Positions 35,613 through 45,776 are shown, counted from the stretch's first letter. The stretch: DNA of 64,000 nt from Mycolicibacterium vinylchloridicum (GCF_013404075.1 NZ_JACBJQ010000015.1:62001-126000), one strand, 5' to 3'. Numbers and translations are program-made. Notes: generated by a model not told the origin, from the sequence alone.

Positions 35613-38483
35613 ATGGGCGTGCGGTTCCGCCTGCTAGGTGACATCGATATTCGCCTGGATGAGCAGCCGCTCGATCCCGGGCATGCTCGCCAGCGGTGCG
35701 TGTTGGCCGCCCTGCTGATGGACGTGAACCGGTCGGTGCCGGTGGACCAACTCGTGGACCGGGTGTGGGCCGATGCGCCGCCGCACCGGGCGCGTAACGC
35801 ACTGGCGGGCTACGTGTCCCGGTTACGCAGCCTGCTCGCCGAGGCCGACGGCGTCACCATCGGGCGCGGCCCCGGTGGCTACCAGCTCAGCACCGACCCG
35901 CTGTCGATCGACGTGCATCTGTTCCGTCACCTGGCCGTGCGCGCCCGCTGCGCAGACGATCCAACCGAGGCCACAGCGCTGTTCGGCGAGGCGCTGGCGC
36001 TGTGGCGCGGTGAGCCGTTCGCCGCACTGGACACCCCGTGGGTCCTCGAGGTCCGGGGTTCCCTTGACGTGGAACGGCTTTCGGTCACCTTGGACCGCTA
36101 CGACGCGGCGCTGCGCGCCGGCCGGCACCACGAACTGCTTGGTGAACTGGTCGCCGCCCAGGCGGCTCATCCGCTCGACGAGCGCCTTGCCGGACAGTTG
36201 ATGCTCGCCCAATATCGCAGTGGCCGGCAAGCCGAATCGCTGGACACCTACCGGCGCATGCGGGAACGGCTTGTCGACGAACTCGGTGTCGACCCGGGTC
36301 CGTCGCTTCGCGAGGTCCACCAGAAGATCCTCGACGGTGAGGAGGGCCAACCGGTTGAGGTGAGCGCGCAGCAGATGCGCACTCGCCCGCATGCCGGACT
36401 GCCCCGACGGGCGACGAGTTTCGTCGGCCGCGAACAGGAGCTGGCGGCCGCGGGCAAGGCGCTGCGGGAAGGGCCTTTGGTCACGCTGACCGGGGTGGGC
36501 GGCGTCGGCAAGACACGGCTGGCGCTGGAGGCCGCCGGCCGCGACCAGCAGCGGTTCGCCGACGGGGTGTGGCTGTGCGAGCTCGCCCCGGTCGACGACG
36601 GCCAGGCCGTCGGCCATGCAATGGCGGCGGCCCTGACGCTGCAGCAGCGCCAGGGCCTGACCATCGACGAGACGTTGATCGAATACCTGCGGGCCCGGGA
36701 CGTGCTCCTGCTGGTCGACAACTGCGAACACGTCCTCGACGATGCGGCCCGGCTGATCGACCGGATCGTGCGGCACTGCCCGCAGGTCTCGCTGCTGGTC
36801 ACCAGCCGCGAGGCGCTCGGTGTCGAGGGGGAACGGATCGTGTCGGTCCCGCCGCTGGGAGTGGATGAAGCCACCGAGCTGTTCGTCGACCGGGCCAGGG
36901 CGGGGCGCCCGGATTTCGACCCTGACAGTGAGCCGATCGGCGCCGTCGCCGAGATCTGCCGGCGACTCGACGGCCTGCCATTGGCGATCGAATTGGCTGC
37001 CGCGCGGATGCGCGCGATGTCCAGCCTCGATGTGGCCCGGCGGCTGGATCGGCTGCGCCTGCTCAGCGGCGGGGTGCGTGGCGCTCATCCCCGGCACCAG
37101 AGCCTGACCGCGACGATCGATTGGTCGTACCGCCTGCTCGCCGAGGACGAGCAGGCGCTTTTCACCCGGCTGTCGGTATTCGTTGGCGGCTTCGACCTCG
37201 CCGCGGCGCACGGGGTGTGCGCGCCCGACGGCGCCACCGAGGACGACACCCTCGAACTGCTCACCGGGCTGGTCGACAAGTCGATGGTGGTGGCCCGCTC
37301 GGGCCGCGAGTCGTCCCGCTTCGCGGTGCTGGAGATGCTGCGGGCGTTCGGCCGAGAGAAATTGCGGGAAGGCGGGATCGGCGACTCGTGTGCGACGCGG
37401 CACTCGGTCTACTTCACCGGGCTCGCCGAGCGAGTGGCCGCGGGCATGCACACTGCCGATGAAAGAGCCTGGGCTGAGCGGATATTGCCCGACTATGACA
37501 ATCTGCGGACCGCATTCGAGATCGCGATGACCGACGGCGACGTGGACCGGGCGATGCGGTTGGTGGCATCGCTGCCCGAGCCGGTCCACCTGCGAATCGG
37601 CTTCGAGCCCGGTGGGTGGGCTCGACGCCTCCTGGATCAGGCACCGGCAGACCACTCGCTGTTCGCCGCGGTAGCCGGGTACGCCGCGCGCGCGGCTTGG
37701 AACCAGGCCGATCACGTCATGGCCCGGGCGTTGGCGGCGCGGGCAGAAGGCCGGATCCCCGCTCGCGGTACCGGCCGGATCGCCTACCCTGGGGACGTAC
37801 TCGCCGACGTCGCCCTCTATGAAGGGAAACCGGCAGAAGCGTTGCGCCACTATGACGCCGAGGTGACTCGCGCCCGGCGCGAGGATGACCCGATCCGGCT
37901 GGTGTGGGCGTTGTTCTATGTGGCGATCTGCCACGCCGCGTTGCGCAATCCGGACGCCGGTCTACAGGCGGCCGAAGAGGCGCTCGCGGTAGCCGAGGCG
38001 ACCGCCAACCCGACCGCCCAGTCGATGGCGGACTACGCAATGGGGTTGGTGCTCAAGAAGTCTCAACCGGGCCGAGCGTTGGCCCTGTTCGACGAGGCGG
38101 CAGAGCTGGCGGCGTCGGCACACAATTTCTGGTGGCACGGCATCGCGTTGATGGAGGCGGCGTCCACCCGCGCGGTCCATGGCGATCCGAACACGGCGGC
38201 AGGCGATTTCATCACCGTGCTCGATCACTGGGACCGGGTGGGGGATTGGAGCCAGCAGTGGCTGAACCTGCGTTACGTGACCCGCCTGCTGGTGCGGCTC
38301 GGTGCCGATGAGGACGCTGCCGTGTTGCACCGCGCGCTGGTGGAAGCGGGTAAGCCGTCACCGCTGAGTGAGACCCAGATCGTCAGGCTCGGCACCGGTC
38401 TGAGGGCGCCGCGATCCGAGGCACTCGGCGGCGCCGACGCGGTCGCGCGGGCCCGCGCGAGCCTCCGCCGATTTAGCTCCTGA
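35613..38483 (+). CDS. AfsR/SARP-type regulator with BTAD, NB-ARC ATPase and TPR-like domains
   Basis: A 956-residue transcription factor. OmpR-like DNA-binding domain at the N-terminus (VRFRLLGDIDIR ... VPVDQLVDRVWAD), then a BTAD domain (DVHLFRHLAVRA ... LDTYRRMRERLVDELGVDPGP). The STAND ATPase has its P-loop GVGGVGKT at residues 294-301 and LLVDNCEHV as Walker B. A helical C-terminal part looks like TPR. Such regulators activate secondary metabolism or physiology in Streptomyces and Mycobacterium (EmbR/AfsR relatives). Targets are unknown; the PGRS-like gene follows 58 bases downstream in the same direction. Confidence 0.92.
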   Translation: MGVRFRLLGDIDIRLDEQPLDPGHARQRCVLAALLMDVNRSVPVDQLVDRVWADAPPHRARNALAGYVSRLRSLLAEADGVTIGRGPGGYQLSTDPLSIDVHLFRHLAVRARCADDPTEATALFGEALALWRGEPFAALDTPWVLEVRGSLDVERLSVTLDRYDAALRAGRHHELLGELVAAQAAHPLDERLAGQLMLAQYRSGRQAESLDTYRRMRERLVDELGVDPGPSLREVHQKILDGEEGQPVEVSAQQMRTRPHAGLPRRATSFVGREQELAAAGKALREGPLVTLTGVGGVGKTRLALEAAGRDQQRFADGVWLCELAPVDDGQAVGHAMAAALTLQQRQGLTIDETLIEYLRARDVLLLVDNCEHVLDDAARLIDRIVRHCPQVSLLVTSREALGVEGERIVSVPPLGVDEATELFVDRARAGRPDFDPDSEPIGAVAEICRRLDGLPLAIELAAARMRAMSSLDVARRLDRLRLLSGGVRGAHPRHQSLTATIDWSYRLLAEDEQALFTRLSVFVGGFDLAAAHGVCAPDGATEDDTLELLTGLVDKSMVVARSGRESSRFAVLEMLRAFGREKLREGGIGDSCATRHSVYFTGLAERVAAGMHTADERAWAERILPDYDNLRTAFEIAMTDGDVDRAMRLVASLPEPVHLRIGFEPGGWARRLLDQAPADHSLFAAVAGYAARAAWNQADHVMARALAARAEGRIPARGTGRIAYPGDVLADVALYEGKPAEALRHYDAEVTRARREDDPIRLVWALFYVAICHAALRNPDAGLQAAEEALAVAEATANPTAQSMADYAMGLVLKKSQPGRALALFDEAAELAASAHNFWWHGIALMEAASTRAVHGDPNTAAGDFITVLDHWDRVGDWSQQWLNLRYVTRLLVRLGADEDAAVLHRALVEAGKPSPLSETQIVRLGTGLRAPRSEALGGADAVARARASLRRFSS

Positions 38484-38503
38484 GCTGCGGATTTCACGAT
38501 CGC

Positions 38504-38518
38504 TTCAGCTTTGCTGAA
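38504..38518. terminator. Small hairpin between the AfsR-like and PGRS-like genes
   Basis: TTCAGC-TTT-GCTGAA, 21 bases past the regulator stop codon and 23 bases before the next ATG. Either a weak terminator or a regulator site; the position fits both. Confidence 0.35.
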
Positions 38519-38541
38519 TCGGCGGGGCGCATGGTCTGCCC

Positions 38542-39966
38542 ATGACCGAATACATCGGGCGTGTCGGAGCACTCGCGGTAGCCCTCGGGGTGGGGGTCGC
38601 GGGGTTCGTAGCGCCGTTCACCGCGGATAACACACCGACAAGCGCACCGCCCCGAGTGGAGGTCGCCGTCCGGCTGGCATCCGACTCGGAGCCGCTCATC
38701 ATCTACCCGACCGTCTCGCACACCGATCCGCCCGCGGGAGACCGGGAGATCTCGGTCCCGGCCGCGCGAGTGGTGGGTCTGACATCCGGCGTACGCCCGA
38801 TCATCGGCCCGGGTGGGTGGCTGATCGGTAACGGTGTCGAGCCCGGCCAGGACGGCGGGCTGCTGATCGGCAACGGGGCCGACGGTGCGCCCGGTCAGGA
38901 CGGCGGCAACGGCGGCATGCTGTTCGGCAACGGCGGCCGAGGTGGCGATGCACTCCCCGGAAAGACCGGCGGAAATGGCGGCAACGCCGGGGTATTCGGC
39001 AACGGCGGCGCCGGCGGTACCGGGGGCGACATGGCCGTGAACTCCCCGCTGAGCACAGTGGCCGGCGCCGGCGGCAATGGCGGCCACGCCGGCCTCTTCG
39101 GAGATGGTGGCGTCGGCGGAGTGGGCGGCAAAGGTCAGAATGTCGGCACTGGCGGTGCGACAGGCGGTGTAGGGGGCGCGGGCGGCACCGGCGGTCTGGT
39201 CGCTGGAGATGGAGGTGCCGGCGGTGCAGGTGGGGCTGCGAGCAGCTTCACGGGAGCGGTCCGGGGCGGCGACGGGGGTGCGGGCGGCAGCGCGTCGGTG
39301 GCGGGTGACGGTGGTCGCGGCGGAGAAGGGGGACTGGCCGGCACCACCGATGGTGATGCGACCGGCGGCGGCGGCGGAAACGGCGGAAGCGGTGGCAGTC
39401 TCACGGGTTCCGGTGGCGACGGTGGCGGCGGCGGTGAGGCCGGAAGCCTCCATAACAGCGTCGACGGCGGCTCCGGCGGCAACGGTGGTAACACCGGGGT
39501 CTTCGGCCGGGGTGGCGACGGCGGCAACGGTGCGCGGGCGATCACCGCCTCGGGTGCGGCACAAGCAGGCCACGGCGGCAACGGGGGGTCGGCCGGCCCC
39601 GGGGGTGCCGGCGGCGCAGGTGGAAATGGTTCCGGAGCAAGCACTTTCGACGGGAATGCCAGCGGAGGCCACGGCGGCAACGGCGGTTCCGGTGGGCTGG
39701 CCGCCGGGCCTGGGGGCGACGGCGGAAACGGTAAGACCGATCTCGGCATGGCTACCGGAGGTAATGGTGGGGTCGGCGGCAATGGTGGCCTTGGTGTCAA
39801 AGGGGGTACCGGCGGTGACGGCGGGAACGGAAATACTGCGCTTGGAAACGGCTTCGGCGGCAACGGAGGTCCCGGCGGAGCAGGCACGCCTGGCGGCAAC
39901 GGCGGCACCGGGGGAACCGGCAGCGCACGCAACGGCAGCAATGGGCCAAACGGCCCGAATCGGTAG
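38542..39966 (+). CDS. PGRS-type Gly/Asn-rich secreted protein without PE domain
   Basis: A 474-residue protein. Residues 1-30 form a hydrophobic export segment ([19 protein letters not shown]). A short polar region (to ~105) with [12 protein letters not shown] follows, and then ~365 residues of GGxGG/GNGG repeats ([16 protein letters not shown] and many variants) typical of the PGRS domain. PE_PGRS proteins carry a PE domain of about 100 residues instead of this signal peptide. The repeats are coding: no stop codon occurs in frame over 1.1 kb. M. tuberculosis has PE_PGRS48 (Rv2853) in this neighbourhood. A cell-wall or surface location is inferred. Confidence 0.85.
   Translation: MTEYIGRVGALAVALGVGVAGFVAPFTADNTPTSAPPRVEVAVRLASDSEPLIIYPTVSHTDPPAGDREISVPAARVVGLTSGVRPIIGPGGWLIGNGVEPGQDGGLLIGNGADGAPGQDGGNGGMLFGNGGRGGDALPGKTGGNGGNAGVFGNGGAGGTGGDMAVNSPLSTVAGAGGNGGHAGLFGDGGVGGVGGKGQNVGTGGATGGVGGAGGTGGLVAGDGGAGGAGGAASSFTGAVRGGDGGAGGSASVAGDGGRGGEGGLAGTTDGDATGGGGGNGGSGGSLTGSGGDGGGGGEAGSLHNSVDGGSGGNGGNTGVFGRGGDGGNGARAITASGAAQAGHGGNGGSAGPGGAGGAGGNGSGASTFDGNASGGHGGNGGSGGLAAGPGGDGGNGKTDLGMATGGNGGVGGNGGLGVKGGTGGDGGNGNTALGNGFGGNGGPGGAGTPGGNGGTGGTGSARNGSNGPNGPNR
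38820..39957 (+). repeat. GGC-rich degenerate tandem repeats of the PGRS region
   Basis: Degenerate 9-base units of the type GGCGGCAAC and GGCGGTGCC run through the whole stretch and encode Gly-Gly-x. They are protein-coding and imperfect, not unit-perfect satellites. Confidence 0.8.
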
Positions 39967-39983
39967 ATCAGGAGATTGGGACA

Positions 39984-40832
39984 ATGAATATTGCACAACA
40001 ACAAGATAATTCGACCGATCGGGCGCTGAAGGCCAAACATCGGGCGCTGTGGGCGTCCGGTGACTACCCGGCCGTCGCCGCCGAGCTGATCCCGGCCCTG
40101 GGGCCCGAGCTCGTTGCGGCCGCCGGCATCCGGCCCGGCCAGCTGGTGCTCGATGTGGCCGCGGGTTCCGGCAATGCCGCGATCCCCGCCGCGGCGGCGG
40201 GTGCGACCGTCACGGCGAGCGACCTCACCCCGGAACTCTTCGATGCCGGGCGGCGAATCGCCGCCGAGCGCGGTGTCGAGCTGGAGTGGGTGGAGGCCGA
40301 TGCGGAAGAACTTCCCTTTGCCGACAATGGTTTCGATGTGGTGATGTCCTGCCTTGGCGCGATGTTCGCACCGCACCACCTTGCGGCCGCCGGCGAACTG
40401 GTGCGTGTGTGCCGGCCGGGTGGAACGATCGCGATGATCAACTGGACGCCGCAGGGGTTCATCGGCCAGCTGTTCGCGACGATGAAGCCGTACGCGGCGC
40501 CGCTGCCCCCGGGAGCCCAGCCAGCGCCACTGTGGGGTGACGAGGATCATGTGCGAGAGTTGTTCGGCGACAACGTCGTCGACCTCACGTTCCGGCGGCA
40601 GACGATCCGCATCGAACAGAGTCCGAGCCCCGTCGAGTTCCGGGAATATTGGAAGCGCAACTACGGCCCGACCATCGCTGTGTACGCGTTCAACCAGGGT
40701 CACCCAGATCAGGTGGCGGCACTGGACCGGGATTTCCTGGCCTTCCTGGAAACGTGGAACCAGTCCACCGAGCCGGAGCGCACCAGCTACGACGCGGAGT
40801 ACCTGCTCGTCACGGCGGCCAAGCCCGCTTAG
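39984..40832 (+). CDS. SAM-dependent methyltransferase, UbiE/Coq5-like
   Basis: A 282-residue class I methyltransferase. Motif I is VLDVAAGSGNAAIPAAAAG (around residues 52-70), followed by ASDLTPELFDAGR, EADAEELPFADNGFDVVMS (post I/II) and VRVCRPGGTIAMINW (motif III). FVIGQLF-type helix residues lead into a longer C-terminal cap. The substrate is unknown. It lies 17 bases after the PGRS-like gene and may be cotranscribed; the codon use and GC are similar. ATG 39984 follows AGGAG. Confidence 0.88.
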   Translation: MNIAQQQDNSTDRALKAKHRALWASGDYPAVAAELIPALGPELVAAAGIRPGQLVLDVAAGSGNAAIPAAAAGATVTASDLTPELFDAGRRIAAERGVELEWVEADAEELPFADNGFDVVMSCLGAMFAPHHLAAAGELVRVCRPGGTIAMINWTPQGFIGQLFATMKPYAAPLPPGAQPAPLWGDEDHVRELFGDNVVDLTFRRQTIRIEQSPSPVEFREYWKRNYGPTIAVYAFNQGHPDQVAALDRDFLAFLETWNQSTEPERTSYDAEYLLVTAAKPA

Positions 40833-40941
40833 CCGAGGCCTGGCCCCTGATCGGTGTGTGAGCGGCGCAGGGCCCATGCCGCGCGGAGCAGCCGGGGTCT
40901 GGACGCACGAGAAGTAGCACTGGTCATCGCGGGGTGCGATC

Positions 40942-42456
40942 ATGCCCGGTGTGGCCACCGAGAAGTTGCAGACCATCGCTCACCCCGCAGTAGGCGCTCG
41001 TCCACACCGTGGTGACGCCGAGAGCCTCGAACCTCACGTCATCCTGCTCTTCGGGGCGACAGGCGATCTCGCCAAGCGCAAGTTGCTGCCCGGGATGGCC
41101 TATCTGGTGCAGTCGGCGCTCGCCCCCGAGATCCGGGTGGTCGGCACCTCGCTCGAGGAGCTCACCGACGACGAGTTCCGCACCATCACCAGGAATGCCG
41201 TCGAAGAATTCGGCACCCACAAACTGACCGACGAGCAGTGGGCCCACTTCGCCAGCCGGGTCACCTACGTCCCGCAGGGTGCCGGCCCGGCCGCGCTGGC
41301 CGCCGCAGTGGCCGACGCCGAAGCGGAACTCGGCCCGGATGTGCACAGACTGCACTACCTTTCGGTGCCGCCCAAGGCCGCCAAGGCGGTCATCACCATG
41401 CTCAAAGAGGCCGAGCTCGTCGAGCGGTCACGGGTGGTGATGGAGAAACCCTTCGGTACCGACCTCGCCAGCGCGATCGAGCTCAACGACTTCGTGCACG
41501 AGACGTTCCGCGAGCGACAGATCTTTCGCATCGACCATTTCCTCGGCAAGGAGGCCGCCCAGAACATTCTGGCGTTCCGGTTCGCCAACGGGTTGTTCGA
41601 GCCGATCTGGAATCGTAACTTCATCGATCACATTCAGATCGACATCCCGGAGACCCTCGGGCTTGACCAGCGCGCGAATTTCTATGAGAGCACGGGCGCA
41701 TACAAGGACATGGTCGTCACCCACCTGCTGCAGGTGATGGCGTTCGTGGTGATGGAGCCGCCGACCGCGCTGGAGCCGCGCGCGATCAGCGAGGAGAAGA
41801 ACAAGGTCTTTCGGTCCATGCTGCCGATCCAATGCGACGACGTGGTCCGCGGCCAGTACGCGGGCTATCGCCAAGAGGACGGCGTCGCAAGGGATTCCGA
41901 CACCGAGACGTTCATCGCCCTCAAGGTCGGCATTGACAACTGGCGCTGGGCCGGGGTACCGATCTACCTGCGGACCGGTAAGAAGATGGCCGAGGGTCAG
42001 CGGATCATTTCGATCGCGTTCAAGGAGGCGCCACGCACCATGTTCCCCGCCGGTTCCGGGGTCGGCTCGCAGGGACCCGATCACCTCACCTTCGACCTGG
42101 CCGACAGTTCCAAGGTGTCGCTGTCGTTCTACGGCAAGCGTCCCGGGCCCGGCATGAAGCTCGACAAGCTCTCCATGCAGTTCTCCACCCAGGAGACCGA
42201 CTCGGTCGGCGACGTGCTGGAGGCTTACGAACGGTTGATCCTCGACGCGATGCGAGGCGACCACACCCTGTTCACCACAGCCGAGGGCATCGAGTCACTC
42301 TGGGATCGCTCGGCGCACCTTCTGGAGGACCCGCCGCCGGTCAAGAGCTACCCGGTCGGCACGTGGGGTCCCAATGCGATCCATCAGCTCATCGCCCCGA
42401 ATGCGTGGCGGCTTCCGTTCGAGCGGGCGTGGCGGGAAAAGAAGCCCGAGAGCTGA
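40942..42456 (+). CDS. zwf: Glucose-6-phosphate 1-dehydrogenase
   Basis: Oxidises glucose 6-phosphate to 6-phosphogluconolactone, giving NADPH. It has 504 residues. NADP-binding LFGATGDLAKRKLLP, active-site signature RIDHFLGKEAAQN with the catalytic His, and EKPFGTDL. Tyr/Lys-rich C-terminal tail WDRSAHLL. No opcA or tkt/tal neighbour is present, so it is a stand-alone copy. The start at 40942 gives a 25-residue leader before VILLFGATG; it lacks a clear ribosome site. It ends next to the opposing sigC gene. Confidence 0.95.
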   Translation: MPGVATEKLQTIAHPAVGARPHRGDAESLEPHVILLFGATGDLAKRKLLPGMAYLVQSALAPEIRVVGTSLEELTDDEFRTITRNAVEEFGTHKLTDEQWAHFASRVTYVPQGAGPAALAAAVADAEAELGPDVHRLHYLSVPPKAAKAVITMLKEAELVERSRVVMEKPFGTDLASAIELNDFVHETFRERQIFRIDHFLGKEAAQNILAFRFANGLFEPIWNRNFIDHIQIDIPETLGLDQRANFYESTGAYKDMVVTHLLQVMAFVVMEPPTALEPRAISEEKNKVFRSMLPIQCDDVVRGQYAGYRQEDGVARDSDTETFIALKVGIDNWRWAGVPIYLRTGKKMAEGQRIISIAFKEAPRTMFPAGSGVGSQGPDHLTFDLADSSKVSLSFYGKRPGPGMKLDKLSMQFSTQETDSVGDVLEAYERLILDAMRGDHTLFTTAEGIESLWDRSAHLLEDPPPVKSYPVGTWGPNAIHQLIAPNAWRLPFERAWREKKPES

Positions 42457-43014
42457 TCAACCCACCTGGTCGTCGCGGTGGGCGGCGGTAATCAGATCGT
42501 CGCGGGCTCGTGCCACCCGCGAGCGAATCGTGCCGACCGGGCACCCGCACACCTCGGCGGCCTCGGCATAGGACAGCCCCAGCACCTGGGTGAGCATCAG
42601 AGCATCGCGGCGGTCGGAGTCCAGGCCGTCGAGCAGCATCCTGATCTCGATGATGTCTTCGAAGCGGGCCGCGCTGGGCCGGGTGTCGAGCAGCTGATCC
42701 AGATCGATCGCCGACGCGGTGCGCGGCCGGGCCTGGTTGCGCCGGATCTGGTCGACGACAACCCGGCGGGCGATCGACATCAGCCAGGTGCGCGCCGAGG
42801 ACCGGCCGGAGAACCGGGGCAGTGCGCCCAGGGCACGTAGGAACGTCTCCTGGGTCAGGTCGTCGGCATAGCCGGGGTCACCCAGAAAGGCGACCGTGCG
42901 CCAGACGTCGCGCTGAGTGGCTTTGATGAACGCCTCGAGCGCGGCCGAATCGCCCCGCCCAGCGGCCAGGGCGAGCACGGTCACCTGGTCGTCGTCGCGT
43001 TCACCCACGGTCAA
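42457..43014 (-). CDS. sigC: ECF RNA polymerase sigma factor SigC
   Basis: A 185-residue sigma-70 family factor of the ECF type. Region 2 is [20 protein letters not shown] ... [18 protein letters not shown]; region 4 is [33 protein letters not shown]. The near-identity in length and motifs to M. tuberculosis SigC (Rv2069), recalled from memory, is strong. Start TTG 43014 keeps the MT leader of SigC; a GTG at 43008 is the alternative. TAATCT, a -10-like hexamer, ends 2 bases before the TTG, so the message may be leaderless. It lies divergent from the CtpB ATPase, 128 bases apart. Confidence 0.85.
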   Translation of the reverse strand: MTVGERDDDQVTVLALAAGRGDSAALEAFIKATQRDVWRTVAFLGDPGYADDLTQETFLRALGALPRFSGRSSARTWLMSIARRVVVDQIRRNQARPRTASAIDLDQLLDTRPSAARFEDIIEIRMLLDGLDSDRRDALMLTQVLGLSYAEAAEVCGCPVGTIRSRVARARDDLITAAHRDDQVG

Positions 43015-43077
43015 TGAGATTAGGGGATCACCACGGGCGGTACATCTGGGGGCTGGCGACGAGGCGTATTTTGGGTG

Positions 43078-43091
43078 GTCGGGAACCCGAC
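43078..43091. promoter_or_regulatory. Inverted repeat between sigC and ctpB
   Basis: GTCGGG-AA-CCCGAC, 52 bases before the ctpB ATG. The GGGAAC inside resembles the -35 of ECF promoters but no matching -10 was found at 16-20 bases. It is more likely a regulator site, and neither reading is proven. Confidence 0.4.
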
Positions 43092-43142
43092 GGCCGCCAG
43101 GGCCGACTCTTCACTCGGGCACCACCAAAGCCAAGGAGGGCG

Positions 43143-45389
43143 ATGACGACGGCATCCGTCGTGGGCGGTCCAGCCGCCGGCGTCGCGCACCGCATCGAAC
43201 TCGACGTCTCGGGGATGTCCTGCGCGGCGTGCGCGGCCCGGATCGAGACCAAGCTCAACAAGCTCGACGGAGTCCGTGCCTCGGTGAACTACGCCACTCG
43301 CGTGGCCAGCGTCGACGCCCCGGATTCGATGCCCGCCGAGGACCTGTGCGCGGTGATCCGCAAGGCCGGCTACGACGCCGCCCCGCGGTCGGCTTCGGCC
43401 ACCGACGCCGTCGACCCCGATGACCGGCTGGCCCGCAATCTGCTGCTCCGGCTGGCCGTCGCCGCGGTGCTCTTCGTCCCGCTGGCCGATCTGTCGGTGA
43501 TGTTCGCCGTCGTCCCCAGCACCCGCTTCACCGGCTGGGAGTGGGTGCTGACCGCGTTGGCCGCACCGATCGTCACGTGGGCGGCGTCGCCGTTCCACCG
43601 GGTGGCCCTGCGCAACGCGCGCCACGGCACCGCCTCGATGGAGACGCTGATCTCGGTCGGTGTCACAGCGGCCACCCTGTGGTCGCTGTACACGATCTTC
43701 TTCGGCCACCGCGACCACCAGGTCGACGGCATCTGGCAAGCCCTGATGGGCAGCGACGCCATCTATCTCGAGGTCGCCGCGGGTGTGACGGTGTTCATCC
43801 TGGCCGGCCGGTATTTCGAGGCGAAGGCCAAGTCACGCGCGGGCAGCGCGCTGCGCGCGCTGGCCGCCCTGAGCGCCAAGAACGTGTCAGTGCTACTGGC
43901 CGACGGCACCGAGATGGTGCTGCCGGCCGACGAACTGAAGGAGCAGCAGCGCTTCGTCGTGCGGCCCGGCGAAACCATCGCCGCCGACGGCCTGGTCGTC
44001 GAGGGCAACGCGGCCATCGACATGAGCGCGATGACCGGCGAAGCCAAACCGGCGCGCGCGCAAACCGGGGGACCGGTGATCGGCGGAACCGTGGTGCTCG
44101 ACGGCCGGCTCATCGTCGAGGCCGCCGCCGTGGGTGCTGACACCCAGTTCGCCGGAATGGTGCGGCTCGTCGAAGAGGCGCAGGCGCAGAAGGCCGACGC
44201 GCAACGGCTGGCCGACCGCATCGCCGGGGTCTTCGTGCCCGCCGTCTTCGTGATCGCCGCGCTCACCGCGACCGGGTGGTTGCTGGCCGGGGCCGACGCG
44301 GACCACGCGTTCGCCGCGGCGCTGGCCGTGCTGGTGATCGCCTGCCCGTGTGCGCTGGGGCTGGCCACGCCGACGGCGATGATGGTGGCCTCCGGGCGCG
44401 GCGCGCAGCTGGGCATCTTCCTGAAGGGCTACCGGGCGCTGGAAGCGATCCGTGCAGTGGACACCGTGGTGTTCGACAAGACCGGCACGTTGACGACGGG
44501 GCACCTGGCGGTCACCGAAGTGACGGTCGCCGACGGCTGGCAACGTTCCGAAGTCCTCGCAGTGGCTGCAGCGGTCGAGGTGGCGTCCGAACATGCCGTC
44601 GCTGTCGCGATCGCGACCGCCACCGAGGAGCGCCGCCCGGTCGAGGACTTTCGTGCCCACGCCGGGCGTGGCGTGACGGGTACGGTGTCCGGTCGCCGGG
44701 TCGTGATCGGACGGCCCGGCTGGGCCGCCGGGCAGGCCGAGGTCCCCGAACTGATGATCGCGGCCCGCCGTATCGGTGAATCCCGAGGCGAGACAGTTGT
44801 TTTCGTCACCGTCGATGATCAGGTGTGCGGCGCGATCGCGGTGGCCGACGCCGTCAAGGACTCAGCGGCCGATGCCGTGGCGGCGTTGCATCGGCGCGGT
44901 TTGCGCACCGTGTTGCTCACCGGGGACAACGCCGCGGCCGCGGGTGCGGTGGCCGCGCAGGTGGGCATCGACGAGGTCATCGCCGAGGTGCTGCCCGATG
45001 GCAAGGTCGACGTCATCGAGCAGTTGCGCGAGCACGGCCGGGTGGTCGCCATGGTCGGCGACGGCATCAACGACGGCCCCGCGCTGGCGTCGGCCGATCT
45101 GGGCCTGGCGATCGGCCGCGGCACCGACGTGGCGATCGGCGCCGCCGACATCATCCTGGTGCGTGACGATCTCGACATCGTCCCGCAGGCACTCGACCTG
45201 GCCAAGGCGACGATGCGGACGATCAGAACCAACTTGTTCTGGGCGTTCGGCTACAACGTGGCCGCCATCCCGATCGCCGCGGCCGGCCTGCTCAACCCGC
45301 TCATCGCCGGTGCGGCGATGGCGTTCTCATCCTTCTTCGTCGTCTCGAACAGCTTGCGGCTGCGCAACTTCGACGCCCGCACGCGTTGA
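43143..45389 (+). CDS. ctpB: Copper-type P1B-ATPase (CtpB/CopA family)
   Basis: A 748-residue metal-transporting ATPase. N-terminal HMA domain with [10 protein letters not shown] (residues ~25-34), eight membrane segments, transport motif C401-P-C403 in [12 protein letters not shown], phosphorylated D445 in DKTGT, and [14 protein letters not shown] in the P-domain. The CPC motif with the YN-type helix ([11 protein letters not shown]) indicates Cu+ specificity. AAGGAGG precedes the ATG at 43143; the frame from 43014 was rejected. Similar to Rv0103c. Followed by an HMA chaperone. Confidence 0.93.
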   Translation: MTTASVVGGPAAGVAHRIELDVSGMSCAACAARIETKLNKLDGVRASVNYATRVASVDAPDSMPAEDLCAVIRKAGYDAAPRSASATDAVDPDDRLARNLLLRLAVAAVLFVPLADLSVMFAVVPSTRFTGWEWVLTALAAPIVTWAASPFHRVALRNARHGTASMETLISVGVTAATLWSLYTIFFGHRDHQVDGIWQALMGSDAIYLEVAAGVTVFILAGRYFEAKAKSRAGSALRALAALSAKNVSVLLADGTEMVLPADELKEQQRFVVRPGETIAADGLVVEGNAAIDMSAMTGEAKPARAQTGGPVIGGTVVLDGRLIVEAAAVGADTQFAGMVRLVEEAQAQKADAQRLADRIAGVFVPAVFVIAALTATGWLLAGADADHAFAAALAVLVIACPCALGLATPTAMMVASGRGAQLGIFLKGYRALEAIRAVDTVVFDKTGTLTTGHLAVTEVTVADGWQRSEVLAVAAAVEVASEHAVAVAIATATEERRPVEDFRAHAGRGVTGTVSGRRVVIGRPGWAAGQAEVPELMIAARRIGESRGETVVFVTVDDQVCGAIAVADAVKDSAADAVAALHRRGLRTVLLTGDNAAAAGAVAAQVGIDEVIAEVLPDGKVDVIEQLREHGRVVAMVGDGINDGPALASADLGLAIGRGTDVAIGAADIILVRDDLDIVPQALDLAKATMRTIRTNLFWAFGYNVAAIPIAAAGLLNPLIAGAAMAFSSFFVVSNSLRLRNFDARTR

Positions 45390-45408
45390 TCACCGAAAGG
45401 TACATCGG

Positions 45409-45627
45409 ATGTCACAGCAGACGTTCATGGTCACCGGCCTGCACTGCCAGAGCTGCGTGCGGGTGGTGAGTGGCGCCCTGACGGAGCTGCCCGGTGTCAG
45501 CGCCGTCGAGGTCGACCTCGATGCCGAGGGCGCGTCGACCGTGCGGGTCGAAACCGCCGCCGACCTCGGCGTCGAGCAGGTCCGGGCAGCACTCGCCGAC
45601 GAGGGTGACTACACCGTCGTCGGCTGA
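45409..45627 (+). CDS. Heavy-metal-associated copper chaperone
   Basis: A 72-residue single HMA domain with GLHCQSC (CxxC at residues ~13-16) and the beta-alpha-beta-beta-alpha-beta pattern (GVSAVEVDLDAE, ADLGVEQVRAALADEGDYTVVG). It should hand Cu+ to the ATPase upstream. Start ATG 45409 behind GAAAGG, 19 bases after ctpB. The CxxC keeps a Gln-Ser spacer, as in many actinobacterial CopZ proteins. Confidence 0.9.
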   Translation: MSQQTFMVTGLHCQSCVRVVSGALTELPGVSAVEVDLDAEGASTVRVETAADLGVEQVRAALADEGDYTVVG

Positions 45628-45735
45628 TATGCCGAGCAGGCCGCGCACAACGCGACTCTCGTCGGTCCGCGCCATCGCTGGGTGGTGCGCGGGTGAGAAG
45701 CTATGCAGACCGTATGAATCGATCGCCAGCGCTAT

Positions 45736-45776
45736 CGGGTTGCATGTCGTGGCACGACGATAGAGAACGCAACCCG
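45736..45776. terminator. Stem-loop after the ATPase/chaperone pair
   Basis: CGGGTTGC (45736-45743) pairs with GCAACCCG (45769-45776). Inside is a second stem GTCGT-GGC-ACGAC (45746-45758). It lies in the 196-base gap before the next gene, which otherwise holds nothing I can identify. Confidence 0.45.

Noticed and set aside
38820-39957. CRISPR array or microsatellite in the GGC-rich repeats
   Set aside because: Units are about 9 bases, degenerate and in frame with a protein; no spacers.
39135-40976. 613-residue Pro-rich minus-strand frame opposite the PGRS gene and the methyltransferase
   Set aside because: Pro-Pro-x repeats are the mirror of Gly-Gly-x codons; the opposite strand has an export signal and ribosome site.
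41428-42264. 278-residue minus-strand frame opposite zwf
   Set aside because: Shadow frame; zwf motifs are unambiguous.
43081-43142. Full SigC/ECF promoter for ctpB
   Set aside because: GGGAAC present but no CGTC-like -10 at 16-20 bases.
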